Assembly: GCA_000989305.1 (NCBI GenBank)
Contig: LBTB01000013.1
Coordinates: 1 to 44,309, forward strand
Length of the DNA stretch: 44,309 bases
Direction: 5' to 3'
DNA from: Candidatus Shapirobacteria bacterium GW2011_GWF2_37_20
GTDB lineage: Bacteria > Patescibacteriota > Microgenomatia > UBA12405
How positions within the stretch are numbered: the stretch's first letter is position 1; the number at the start of each line of letters is the position of its first letter. The notes under the pieces were generated by a model, which had not been told where the DNA came from, made no database searches, and saw nothing but the letters and a program-made list of their open reading frames with translations. The position numbers were made by a program, and so were the translations under genes. Positions 33,798 through 41,968 of this stretch are shown here, piece by piece.

Positions 33798-34538
33798 ATG
33801 GCTGATTTAACTCAACGTCAAATAAAAATTCTTAAGTGTATTACTGAGGAATTTATTGATTCGGCTCTTCCGGTCGGCTCGGAAACTTTAGAGCGAAAAT
33901 TCAACCTCGGTATTTCTTCTGCCACCATTAGGAATGAAATGGCTTCTTTAACTCAACTCGGCTTTCTAAAGAAAGGCCATCTTTCCGCTGGTCGATGTCC
34001 CACCTCGATGGGTCTCAAGTATTATGTCCGCAACTTAATGACCTCCAAAAATATGTCTGTTAGTGACGAAATTGGTGTCAAGGAAAAAGTTTGGGAATAT
34101 AGGAATGAATTTGAAAAATTACTTAAAGAAACCACTCGTGAATTAGCTCTAAAAACCCGTTCCCTGGCTATTGCTACCACTGACCAAGGAGCTATTTTTA
34201 GTTATGGTGCCTCAAATTTACTTGAAGAACCGGAATTTTATAACATCGATGTTACCAAAACTGTTTTATCTCTTTTGGACAATCCTGAATTCTGGTTTGA
34301 AATTATTTCCAAAGCCGGGGTTAATACCGAAGAACCCTCCTCTCAATTGATTCACTTATTAATTGGTGAAGATTTGGGTATGGAACATCTCGAACCATGT
34401 GGTTTTATTTATCAGACTTATCAAGCTGGTCCTCACCGTGGTATCGTTGGTGTCATTGGTCCTGCTCGTGTTCATTATCAAGTTATTATTCCCGTCGTCG
34501 ATTACTTTGCCGAGTTAATCTCGACCATTAGTCGTTAA
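33798..34538 (+). CDS. hrcA: Heat-inducible repressor HrcA
   Basis: HrcA represses chaperone genes by binding CIRCE and is kept folded by GroEL. The product has an N-terminal winged-helix domain (1-75, with LTQRQIKILKCI and SAGRCPTSMGLKYYVR; usual SAGRIPTDKGYRYYV) and a C-terminal GAF-like domain with IGPARVHYQ. At 246 residues it is about 100 shorter than usual; the middle is reduced. First gene of the operon, with the operator ending 1 nt before the ATG. Confidence 0.92.
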   Translation: MADLTQRQIKILKCITEEFIDSALPVGSETLERKFNLGISSATIRNEMASLTQLGFLKKGHLSAGRCPTSMGLKYYVRNLMTSKNMSVSDEIGVKEKVWEYRNEFEKLLKETTRELALKTRSLAIATTDQGAIFSYGASNLLEEPEFYNIDVTKTVLSLLDNPEFWFEIISKAGVNTEEPSSQLIHLLIGEDLGMEHLEPCGFIYQTYQAGPHRGIVGVIGPARVHYQVIIPVVDYFAELISTISR

Positions 34539-34545
34539 ATTTTTT

Positions 34546-35010
34546 ATGACCGCTAAAAAAACTAAACAGAAAACCAATCTAGTGCCCGAAATCCTCAAAA
34601 TGGAGGAAAAAATTAAAGACCTAGAAGAAAAACTATCTCGGGCTCTGGCTGATTATGCCAATCTTCAAAAACGTCAGGATGAACAACATCAGTTTTATGC
34701 CACCTTGGCCATTAGTTCTTTTATTTCCCAGGCTTTAGGAGTTCTTGATGAGCTTCATTTAGCTTATAAACATCTACCTGATCCGGGACTTAAAATGGCT
34801 ATCGACCGCTTCGAGTCTGTCCTCAAAAATCAAGGCCTTGAAGAAATTAAGGCTCTTGGTGAAAATTTCGACCCGGAAACAATGGAATGCTTACAGGTTG
34901 TTGAGGGTGAACCCGATAAAGTTATTGAAATTCGTCAACAGGGTTACACCTTAAGCGGCCGCTGTCTTCGTCCTGCCCAAGTAATTGTTGGCAAAAAATT
35001 AAAACAATAG
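34546..35010 (+). CDS. grpE: GrpE, nucleotide exchange factor of DnaK
   Basis: 154 residues: a long N-terminal coiled coil (about 15-75, DYANLQKRQ), then the short C-terminal beta domain with FDPETMECLQVVEG and VVGKKL-like IVGKKL. GrpE releases ADP from DnaK and acts as a heat sensor. It lies 7 nt after hrcA in the standard hrcA-grpE-dnaK-dnaJ order. Confidence 0.93.
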   Translation: MTAKKTKQKTNLVPEILKMEEKIKDLEEKLSRALADYANLQKRQDEQHQFYATLAISSFISQALGVLDELHLAYKHLPDPGLKMAIDRFESVLKNQGLEEIKALGENFDPETMECLQVVEGEPDKVIEIRQQGYTLSGRCLRPAQVIVGKKLKQ

Positions 35011-35039
35011 ATTATTTATTAATTAATATTTAAAAAAAT

Positions 35040-36971
35040 ATGTCAAACACATCCACAAAAATAATAGGTATCGATTTAGGTACCACCAATTCCTGCGTTG
35101 CCGTTATGGAAGCCGGCCATCCGAAAGTTATTCTCACCGCTGAAGGTCGTAACACTATTCCTTCCATTGTTGAACCTGTCAAAAAACTAGTTGGCGACCT
35201 TGCCAAAAGACAAATGGTTCTTAATTCCCAAAGTACGATCTTTAGTATTAAAAGATTAATGGGTCGCCGTTTTGACGATCCCGAAGTCGAAAAAACTAAG
35301 AAAATTGTTTCTTATAAAATTGTTGCCGGTAAGGACAATATGGCCGCCGTTGAAGTTGAGGGCAAGATTTACTCTCCTCAAGAAATTTCTGCCATGATAT
35401 TGCAAAAAGCTAAAGCTGATGCTGAAAGATATCTAGGTGAAAAAATTACTGACGCTGTTATCACTGTCCCCGCCTATTTTGATGATTCTCAACGTCAAGC
35501 CACTAAACAGGCTGGAGAAATTGCTGGTCTTAATGTTAAAAGAATTGTCAATGAGCCCACCGCTTCCGCTCTAGCCTATGGACTGGATAAAAAGAATAAA
35601 GGCATTGTGGCCGTTTATGATCTTGGTGGTGGAACCTTTGACATTTCCATTTTAGAAATCGGTGATGGAGTTTTCGAAGTCAAGGCTACTAACGGAGACA
35701 CTTTCCTTGGTGGTGATGATTTTGATCATCGTATTTCCAATTGGTTGATCGAAACTTTCCAAAAAGAACACGGTATCGATTTAAGTAAAGATCCCCAAGC
35801 TCTACAGCGTATTCGTGAAGCCGCCGAAAAGGCCAAGATTGAATTGTCTTCAACTGGTGAAACCGAAATCAATTTACCCTTTATTACTCAAAAAGATAAA
35901 GAATCTTTGCACTTAACCGTCAAATTAACTCGTTCCGAACTGGAGAAAATGGTTGATGATCTTATTCAAAAAACTATTGATCCTGTTGAAAAATGTCTCA
36001 AAGATGCCGGTGTTACTAAGAGCGATATCACTGATGTAGTCATGGTTGGTGGTATGACCCGTATGCCCAAAGTGCTCGAAGTAGTCAAAGACTTCTTTGG
36101 TCGTGATCCTAATACTACGGTTAATCCGGACGAAGTTGTTGCTATTGGCGCCGCTGTCCAGGGAGCAGTTTTAACCGGTGAAGTCAAAGATATTGTTCTT
36201 CTTGATGTCACCCCTCTAACTCTGGGTATTGAAACTGCCGGCGGTGTTCGTACTCCCTTAATCGAGAGAAACACTACCGTTCCCACCAAAAAATCCCAGA
36301 TTTTTACTACATATGCTGATTCCCAACCTCAGGTTGAAATCAATGTATTGCAGGGTGAGCGACCCATGGCCGCCGATAATAAAACTCTGGGTAAATTCAT
36401 CCTCGACGGACTGGCACCGGCTCCCCGTGGAGTTCCTCAAATTGAGGTTACCTTTGATATTGATAGCAACGGTATCTTAAGCGTTTCTGCCAAAGACAAG
36501 GGTACTAATAAGGAGCAAAAAATTACCATCCAAAATGCTACCAATCTTTCCGACGATGAAGTCGAAAAGATGAAAAACGATGCTGAAATGCATGCCCGTG
36601 AAGATGAAGAAAAGCACGCTTTTGTTGAAAGTAAAAACAAACTCGATGCCACTATTTTCACCGGTGAAAAAACCTTAAAAGACTTTGCTGACAAAGTTAA
36701 GCCAGATGATAAGACAAAAATTGAAGAAAAACTTAAAGCCGGCAAAGAGCTTTTAGCTAAAACCGATGTCAAAAAGGATGAGTTTGATAAATTCACCGAA
36801 GAATTAAATCAAATGCTTCAGGCTGTCGGTCAGGCAGTTTATGCCCAACCAGAAGCTAATAAGGCTGGCGAGCCCGCTCCCGAAACCGATGTCAAAGATT
36901 CAAAAAAATCTGACAAATCAAAACCGGACGACAAAAAAGAAGCTGAAGAAGGAGAAGTCGTTAAAGAATAA
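35040..36971 (+). CDS. dnaK: Hsp70 chaperone DnaK
   Basis: 643 residues: ATPase domain ([13 protein letters not shown] at 9-21, [42 protein letters not shown]), the hydrophobic linker ([19 protein letters not shown]) and the substrate-binding domain. The tail is Lys/Asp/Glu-rich and does not end in EEVD-like residues; it ends EGEVVKE. All nucleotide-binding motifs are intact. 29 nt after grpE. Confidence 0.98.
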   Translation: MSNTSTKIIGIDLGTTNSCVAVMEAGHPKVILTAEGRNTIPSIVEPVKKLVGDLAKRQMVLNSQSTIFSIKRLMGRRFDDPEVEKTKKIVSYKIVAGKDNMAAVEVEGKIYSPQEISAMILQKAKADAERYLGEKITDAVITVPAYFDDSQRQATKQAGEIAGLNVKRIVNEPTASALAYGLDKKNKGIVAVYDLGGGTFDISILEIGDGVFEVKATNGDTFLGGDDFDHRISNWLIETFQKEHGIDLSKDPQALQRIREAAEKAKIELSSTGETEINLPFITQKDKESLHLTVKLTRSELEKMVDDLIQKTIDPVEKCLKDAGVTKSDITDVVMVGGMTRMPKVLEVVKDFFGRDPNTTVNPDEVVAIGAAVQGAVLTGEVKDIVLLDVTPLTLGIETAGGVRTPLIERNTTVPTKKSQIFTTYADSQPQVEINVLQGERPMAADNKTLGKFILDGLAPAPRGVPQIEVTFDIDSNGILSVSAKDKGTNKEQKITIQNATNLSDDEVEKMKNDAEMHAREDEEKHAFVESKNKLDATIFTGEKTLKDFADKVKPDDKTKIEEKLKAGKELLAKTDVKKDEFDKFTEELNQMLQAVGQAVYAQPEANKAGEPAPETDVKDSKKSDKSKPDDKKEAEEGEVVKE

Positions 36972-36986
36972 TAAAATTAAGTTAAA

Positions 36987-37020
36987 ATATAGGGACCCTG
37001 CAGTTACGGGGTCCCTATAT
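36987..37020 (+). other. Hairpin between dnaK and dnaJ
   Basis: A 12-bp perfect stem (ATATAGGGACCC/GGGTCCCTATAT, 10-nt loop) ends 5 nt before the dnaJ ATG. No T-run follows on the plus strand, so it is not a typical terminator. TAAAAT (36983-36988) overlaps its foot and could be a -10. It may lower dnaJ expression or mark an RNA cleavage boundary. Confidence 0.65.
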
Positions 37021-37025
37021 CCAAA

Positions 37026-37886
37026 ATGAAACGCGATTTTTACGAAGTATTAGGTGTCAATAAAAATGCCTCAAAAGAGGAAATTAAATCGGCCTATAGG
37101 AAACAAGCGATGTCTTGGCACCCCGATAAGAACAAAGCTCCTGAAGCTGAAGAAAAATTCAAAGAAATTAACGAAGCTTACGAAGTACTTAGTAATACCG
37201 ATAAAAAATCTGCCTATGACCAATTTGGCAATGCCGCCTTTGATCCTAATTCGGGTAACTTTGGTGGACATACTTATTCTCAGCAAAATGGTCCTTTTAA
37301 CTTCACCTGGCAAGGTCAAAATGGAGGCCAGGGTGCTGATTTTGATTTCGGTGGTTTTAGTAACCCCTTCGATATTTTTGAACAATTTTTTGGTGGGGGA
37401 ACCGCTTTCAATTTTGGTGGCCAACAAAGACGCCAAATCCCCACCTATAAAATCCAACTTTCCTTTCTTGAAGCCGCTCTAGGTTGCGAAAAAGAAGTTG
37501 ATATTGACGGACACAGAAAAAAAATTAAAATCCCTGCCGGTGTTGATGATGGTCAACGAATTAAATTTCAGGAGTTCAATTTGTATATCGATGTTATTCC
37601 TGATAAATATTTTAAACGTGAAGGCAATGATGTTTATGTAAACGAAAATATATCCTTGTCACAGGCAATTTTGGGGGACGTCATCGAAGTCCAGACCTTA
37701 AAAGAGAAACTAAAAATTAGGGTAAAATCTGGAACTCAACCAAACACCCTGGTTCGCCTTCGCGGTCAAGGGATTAAGGATGTTGCTGGTTACGGAGTTG
37801 GCGACCTTTACATTCGCTTGGTTATTGTTATTCCTTCCCGTCTTTCAAGTAAACAAAAAGAACTGATAAATGAATTAGGACTGTAG
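37026..37886 (+). CDS. dnaJ: DnaJ-type co-chaperone without zinc fingers
   Basis: J domain (1-70) with HPD at 32-34, a Gly/Phe-rich linker (about 75-140), then C-terminal beta domains (CTD I/II) without the cysteine zinc-finger region. This is the class B (CbpA-like) layout. It stimulates the DnaK ATPase and hands over substrates. At 286 residues it is shorter than class A DnaJ (about 375). It is the last gene of the hrcA operon. Confidence 0.92.
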   Translation: MKRDFYEVLGVNKNASKEEIKSAYRKQAMSWHPDKNKAPEAEEKFKEINEAYEVLSNTDKKSAYDQFGNAAFDPNSGNFGGHTYSQQNGPFNFTWQGQNGGQGADFDFGGFSNPFDIFEQFFGGGTAFNFGGQQRRQIPTYKIQLSFLEAALGCEKEVDIDGHRKKIKIPAGVDDGQRIKFQEFNLYIDVIPDKYFKREGNDVYVNENISLSQAILGDVIEVQTLKEKLKIRVKSGTQPNTLVRLRGQGIKDVAGYGVGDLYIRLVIVIPSRLSSKQKELINELGL

Positions 37887-37908
37887 ATTAGTTTTTAAGC
37901 CAATTTGG

Positions 37909-37917
37909 TGTTATAAT
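37909..37917 (+). promoter_or_regulatory. Extended -10 promoter for nusA-infB
   Basis: TGT-TATAAT (hexamer 37912-37917) is an extended -10. Predicted start is near 37924, giving a leader of about 64 nt that holds the terminator at 37943-37973. No clear -35. Confidence 0.5.
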
Positions 37918-37942
37918 AGCCCAATTAATCTGTGGTATTCGG

Positions 37943-37973
37943 AATGGGGGCGACGCGTCCCCATTTTTGTTTT
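37943..37973 (+). terminator. Intrinsic terminator in front of nusA
   Basis: AATGGGG and CCCCATT pair around GCGACGCGT, whose ends can also pair (10-bp stem, 3-nt loop). TTTTGTTT follows directly. It ends the dnaJ operon or, as the promoter upstream suggests, attenuates nusA; the nusA ATG is 15 nt beyond. Confidence 0.8.
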
Positions 37974-37987
37974 ACCATCAAAAAAAT

Positions 37988-38986
37988 ATGGACATTAGAA
38001 GACTACCAAAAACAGAATTTGCCGCCGCTGTGGCTCAAATTGCCGGAGAGCGCAATATTGATCCCCAGGAAATTATCGATGCCATTGAACAGGGTTTGAT
38101 TTCTGCCTATAAACGGGATCAAAAAGAACACGGTGTTATTGTTCCCGAAGAAACTCTTTTTGAGGTCGATCTGGCACCCGAGTCCGGTTCTTTTGCCATT
38201 TTCGAAATGGATGGCGAAAAAAGAAAGAATGTTACTCCTCCCGGTTTTGGCCGTATAGCTGCCATGACCGCCAAACAAGTCATTGATCAAAAAATTCATG
38301 AAGTCGAAAGAGAAACGATTGTGACTGAATATCGTCAAAAAATCGGCACTCTCGTTTTGGGGGTAATTCTTAGAATTGATCCCTATAAAATGAGTGTCGG
38401 TATCGGTAAAACTGAAGGCCTCTTCTTAAAAGAAGAACAAATAAAAAACGAATCTTTAACCGTAGGCACCAAAAAATTATTTCTAATTAAAGGTATCAGT
38501 GAAGACGAGAACACGGGTCGTAAAGACATTATTCTTTCCCGTCGGGACCCCGAATTTATCGAACAACTCTTTGTCAGGGAAGTTCCCGAGGTCGGTAATC
38601 ATACGGTCGTAATTGAAAAAATTGCCCGTGAAGCCGGCCAAAGAACTAAAGTGGCTGTCAGTAGCTCTCAAAATGGAATTGATCCGGTTGGTTCCTGTAT
38701 TGGTCAAAAAGGTTCAAGAATTCAGTCAGTTCTCGGCGAACTTCCTGCCGACGAAAAAGTCGACGTTGTTGCCTTTGCTAAAAACCAGACTCAATTCATT
38801 ATGAACGCTCTTTCTCCGGCCTCTGAAGTAAAAGTAATTTCCCTAAAAGGTAACCTGGCTGTTGTTGAGGTACCCGAAGAACAATTAGCTCTTGCTATTG
38901 GCTCCGGTGGTGAAAACGTTCGCTTGGCTGGTATGCTCACTGACACGGACATCAAAGTTGGTGCCGCCAAATCAGCTAAAGGCTGA
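37988..38986 (+). CDS. nusA: Transcription factor NusA
   Basis: NusA binds RNA polymerase and nascent RNA to control pausing and termination. The 332-residue product has the N-terminal polymerase-binding domain (1-115), an S1 domain, and two KH domains with GSCIGQKGSRIQSV and AIGSGGENVRLA. There is no C-terminal acidic repeat region, as in many small genomes. I start it at ATG 37988 (MDIRRLPKTEF); an ATG at 37967 would fall inside the terminator. infB follows as in the usual nusA-infB order. Confidence 0.94.
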   Translation: MDIRRLPKTEFAAAVAQIAGERNIDPQEIIDAIEQGLISAYKRDQKEHGVIVPEETLFEVDLAPESGSFAIFEMDGEKRKNVTPPGFGRIAAMTAKQVIDQKIHEVERETIVTEYRQKIGTLVLGVILRIDPYKMSVGIGKTEGLFLKEEQIKNESLTVGTKKLFLIKGISEDENTGRKDIILSRRDPEFIEQLFVREVPEVGNHTVVIEKIAREAGQRTKVAVSSSQNGIDPVGSCIGQKGSRIQSVLGELPADEKVDVVAFAKNQTQFIMNALSPASEVKVISLKGNLAVVEVPEEQLALAIGSGGENVRLAGMLTDTDIKVGAAKSAKG

Positions 38987-39026
38987 TCCGTTTCTTGCGG
39001 AAAATTTACAATTTAATTTTTTAAGT

Positions 39027-40469
39027 ATGACTACAAATTCGGCAAATAAATTCCGCCCACCCATCGTCGCCGTCATGGGTCATATTGACCATGGCAAAAC
39101 CACTCTTTTGGACAAAATCCGTAGTGCCCATGTTGCTTTAAAAGAATCCGGCGGTATTACTCAACATATTTCCTCATATCAAACTGAAGTTAAGTTAAAA
39201 AATGGTAAATCAGGCTTAATTACATTTATTGATACCCCCGGTCATGCCGCCTTTTGTGCCATGCGCACCCGAGGTGCTGATGCCACCGATATTGTCGTTT
39301 TAGTTATTTCTGCCACTGATGGAGTTATGGCTCAAACCAAAGAATGTATTAATCAAATAAAAAAGGCCAATCTTCCCGTTATTGTTGCTTTAACCAAGTT
39401 TGATTTAGACACTCGTCAGCCGGAAATGGTTAAGGGCCAGCTGGTGGAAATGGATTTGACTCCTGAAGAATATGGTGGTCAGGTTGCCGTTATTCCCGTT
39501 TCGGCCAAAAATGGTACCGGTATCGAAGAACTTTTAGACCTAATTCTTTTAAATGCCGAGATTATGGAACTTAAAGATGAATCAGACGCCCCCCTAGAAG
39601 CAGTAGTGGTTGAATCAAAACTAGACACTACCCGTGGTCCAGTAGCCGCCGTTATCGTCAAGAAAGGAATATTAAAACTCGGTGATCAAATCTTTGCTGA
39701 GGAGATTACCGGTAAGGTCAAGGCCTTGCTCGATTCCAATGGAAAAAACATCAAAGAGGCCAGTCCTGGTACCCCTGTCGAAATTCTGGGATTTGAAAAG
39801 GTTCCCTGCGTTGGTGCCAGAGTAGCTAACCATCCCCTTGAAGTTAGTTCTGAAAAAATAGTTGATGTCAAGACAGTTTTTGATCCTGACATCCCTCGGC
39901 TTAATATCGTTATCAAAGCTGACGTTGAAGGCACTCTCGAAGCCCTTAAAAACAGTCTAAGTGACGATGTCAACTTGATCTATACCGGTGTTGGTCCTGT
40001 TAACGACAACGACGTTATTGCTGCCAAGACCAGCCACGCCGAGCTTTTCGCCTTTAATGTTCCTGTTAGTAAAACCATTAAAAACCTGGCCGATAATGAA
40101 AAAGTTTTAATTTTTGAATCCAAGATAATTTACGAAATTATTGAAGATATTCAGTCTCAGGTTTTGAAGATGCTTGACCCGACGATTGAAGACACTATTG
40201 TGGGCGAGGGGACAATTATTGCCGAATTTAAAATTGAAAAAGTCCGTATAGCTGGGGTAAAAATCACTAAAGGGGAAATGACCAAAGGTGATTCTGTTCA
40301 CTTAATGCGTGATGCTAAAATCATCAAAAATACTCAAATCGAAGGTATCCGCCAGGGAAAAGAAATTGTGGAAAAAATTAAAGCGGGTCACGATTGTGGC
40401 ATGACATTTCGTCCTTATGTTGACTTTAAATTAGGAGATGCTATAATAGCCTATAAGAATTCCAAATAA
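39027..40469 (+). CDS. infB: Translation initiation factor IF-2
   Basis: GTPase that brings fMet-tRNA to the ribosome. The 480-residue product has G1 GHIDHGKTT (usual GHVDHGKT), G3 DTPGHAAF and G4 TKFD (normally NKxD), then domains II-IV ending with the fMet-binding domain. It lacks the long N-terminal region, as in other compact bacteria. I take ATG 39027; an upstream frame from 38892 lies within nusA. The last codons hold a promoter for the next gene. Confidence 0.95.
   Translation: MTTNSANKFRPPIVAVMGHIDHGKTTLLDKIRSAHVALKESGGITQHISSYQTEVKLKNGKSGLITFIDTPGHAAFCAMRTRGADATDIVVLVISATDGVMAQTKECINQIKKANLPVIVALTKFDLDTRQPEMVKGQLVEMDLTPEEYGGQVAVIPVSAKNGTGIEELLDLILLNAEIMELKDESDAPLEAVVVESKLDTTRGPVAAVIVKKGILKLGDQIFAEEITGKVKALLDSNGKNIKEASPGTPVEILGFEKVPCVGARVANHPLEVSSEKIVDVKTVFDPDIPRLNIVIKADVEGTLEALKNSLSDDVNLIYTGVGPVNDNDVIAAKTSHAELFAFNVPVSKTIKNLADNEKVLIFESKIIYEIIEDIQSQVLKMLDPTIEDTIVGEGTIIAEFKIEKVRIAGVKITKGEMTKGDSVHLMRDAKIIKNTQIEGIRQGKEIVEKIKAGHDCGMTFRPYVDFKLGDAIIAYKNSK
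40420..40447 (+). promoter_or_regulatory. Promoter inside the 3' end of infB
   Basis: TTGACT (40420-40425), 16 nt, TGC-TATAAT (40442-40447): a good -35 with an extended -10. The leader to 40495 would be about 41 nt and contains AGGA 7 nt before the ATG, one of the few Shine-Dalgarno-like sites in the window. Confidence 0.6.
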
Positions 40470-40494
40470 TCATTTATTTGTAAGCAGGACAAAT

Positions 40495-41304
40495 ATGAAA
40501 AATTATAATGTTACTGAAATAAAAACTCTCGTTGACAACGCTAAAAGCGCTCTTATTGCTGTACCCACCCTCTCTGTTGATAGCATCGGTGCCGCTCTTG
40601 CCTTGGCCATCTCTCTAAAAAAACAAGGCAAAGAAGTAAAAGTTTTCTGTCCTCAAAAAACTGATCAAAACTATTCAAAACTAAGTGGTTTAGAGCTTTT
40701 AGTTGATACTTATTCTGATTCCAGCCTGGTTGTTTCCCTAGACTATCCTATTGACCAAATCGAAGCTGTTTCATACAACGATGACGGTGGTCACCTCAAT
40801 TTAGTAGTCAAAACTAAATCTGGCGCTGCCAAAGTTGAAACTAATCAAATTTCAATCAACAATAGCGGTTCAACTGCCGATGTTTGTTTCATGCTCGGTG
40901 ACGAAGCTCCCTTAGGTGTGGCCGCTTCTATGGTCAATCAGGGAAATTGGATTTTAATTACTCCCTCTCAGGTTACTAAAACCTGGGCCAAGGTTACACT
41001 CTTGGATCCCGATGCTCCTTTTTCTGAAATCTTTACCTTCTTGCTACCTATGCTTGGCCTAACTCTTGATATTGATTCCGGTAAAGATTTGTTAATTGGT
41101 CTCCGTGTCGCCACCCAATCCTTTAGTGTCAATGTTTCCCCCGAAACCTTTGAAGCTGGTGCTATCTGCTTACGTGCCACACAGCCAGAGGAAACTGCAC
41201 CTCAATCCGAGGAACCAATTTCTATTGAAAACGTTGAAAAAACTGGCGGTTTGGCTCCTGGTGCCAACAATATCACCAAGCCCAACCCCACCCCTACCGC
41301 TTAA
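40495..41304 (+). CDS. Degenerate DHH-family-like protein
   Basis: 269 residues, in the place where a DHH phosphoesterase (NrnA) often follows infB. VDSIGAALALAISLKKQGKEV aligns with the first DHH motif (usual HxxPDGDAIGSxLAL), but the His and first Asp are missing. No DHH triad (usual xDHH) is visible. The C-terminal 40 residues are a disordered Pro/Glu tail. It is probably an inactive structural relative, but the match is short and could mislead. Function unknown. Confidence 0.5.
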   Translation: MKNYNVTEIKTLVDNAKSALIAVPTLSVDSIGAALALAISLKKQGKEVKVFCPQKTDQNYSKLSGLELLVDTYSDSSLVVSLDYPIDQIEAVSYNDDGGHLNLVVKTKSGAAKVETNQISINNSGSTADVCFMLGDEAPLGVAASMVNQGNWILITPSQVTKTWAKVTLLDPDAPFSEIFTFLLPMLGLTLDIDSGKDLLIGLRVATQSFSVNVSPETFEAGAICLRATQPEETAPQSEEPISIENVEKTGGLAPGANNITKPNPTPTA

Positions 41305-41320
41305 ATTTTTATCCCTAATT

Positions 41321-41557
41321 ATGCCTTTTATCCCCAACAGAATTGAAGCAGTTTGTGGAGCTCACATTGACTTTATGTCCCAAGATCCTATGGTCACAGT
41401 TAAAACTGAACTTGGCGGTAAAGGAGCAATGTGTGCCGGATGCACTTTTACCATTAATCACGAAACAGGTAGAGTTACTTTAACAAACACAGATAAATAC
41501 CGCGAATGCTTGGAAGATAAAGCTCCGATTGCTGATAAAACATCAGCCTCGGAGTAA
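41321..41557 (+). CDS. Small hypothetical protein with CxxC (78 aa)
   Basis: It begins MPFIPNRIEAVCGAHIDF and contains GAMCAGCTFTINHETG, so it has a CxxC and two further cysteines (Cys12 and one in YRECLED). A metal or redox site is possible. I do not recognise the family. It starts at 41321, 16 nt after the DHH-like gene; a frame from 41096 in the track of that gene overlaps it and is not credible. Likely in the transcript from 40442. Confidence 0.55.
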   Translation: MPFIPNRIEAVCGAHIDFMSQDPMVTVKTELGGKGAMCAGCTFTINHETGRVTLTNTDKYRECLEDKAPIADKTSASE

Positions 41558-41565
41558 TTTTTTAT

Positions 41566-41640
41566 GCTATAATCCTTTCCTGACTATTAAATCGGTTTTT
41601 TGGGAGCCATTCCAAAATATTATAATTTACCGACAAATAG
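41566..41640 (+). promoter_or_regulatory. rpsO promoter and structured leader
   Basis: TGC-TATAAT (hexamer 41568-41573) starts an mRNA with a leader of about 73 nt. CTATT (41584-41588) and TCGGT (41592-41596) pair with AATAG (41636-41640) and ACCGA (41629-41633) across a 3x2 internal loop. Inside, TTTTGGGA (41598-41605) pairs with TTCCAAAA (41610-41617) around GCCA, one G-U. S15 regulates its own mRNA through various leader folds in other bacteria, so this is a candidate. Confidence 0.6.
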
Positions 41641-41652
41641 CCAAATAATTAC

Positions 41653-41922
41653 ATGGCATTAACTACCGAAGAAAAAAGCGAGATTATCGCTAAATATTCC
41701 CAAGCTAAGGGTGATACTGGTTCTCCTGAAATCCAAGTAGCAATTCTTTCAAAAGAAATCGAAAAACTGCAGGGACATCTGGGTGAAAACAAGCACGATT
41801 CTCCCGCCAAAAGAGGTTTATTGAGTAAGTTGGCCAAACGCCGACGTTTACTCCGCTATCTTTCAATCCACAACGAAGAGCGTTACGCCAAAATCGTTAC
41901 CGGTCTGAATCTTAAAAAATAA
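41653..41922 (+). CDS. rpsO: Small ribosomal subunit protein uS15
   Basis: 89 residues, the standard length. It has the S15 signature GDTGSPEIQVAILSKEIEKL and a C-terminal HDSPAKRGLLSKLAKRRRLLRYL. It binds the 16S rRNA central three-way junction. Start ATG 41653, 12 nt past the leader structure. pnp follows as in many bacteria. Confidence 0.97.
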   Translation: MALTTEEKSEIIAKYSQAKGDTGSPEIQVAILSKEIEKLQGHLGENKHDSPAKRGLLSKLAKRRRLLRYLSIHNEERYAKIVTGLNLKK

Positions 41923-41938
41923 GTGTCTCTCTTTGCTT

Positions 41939-41944
41939 TATAAT
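41939..41944 (+). promoter_or_regulatory. -10 box upstream of pnp
   Basis: TATAAT in the 46-nt gap between rpsO and pnp, 24 nt before the pnp ATG. No clear -35. Readthrough from rpsO is also possible since no terminator is visible between them. Confidence 0.35.
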
Positions 41945-41968
41945 CAATTTATATTATTTTAATTTATC

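Noticed and set aside
38892-39026. Longer IF-2 starting inside nusA
   Set aside because: The 45 extra residues are a shifted reading of the nusA KH domain.
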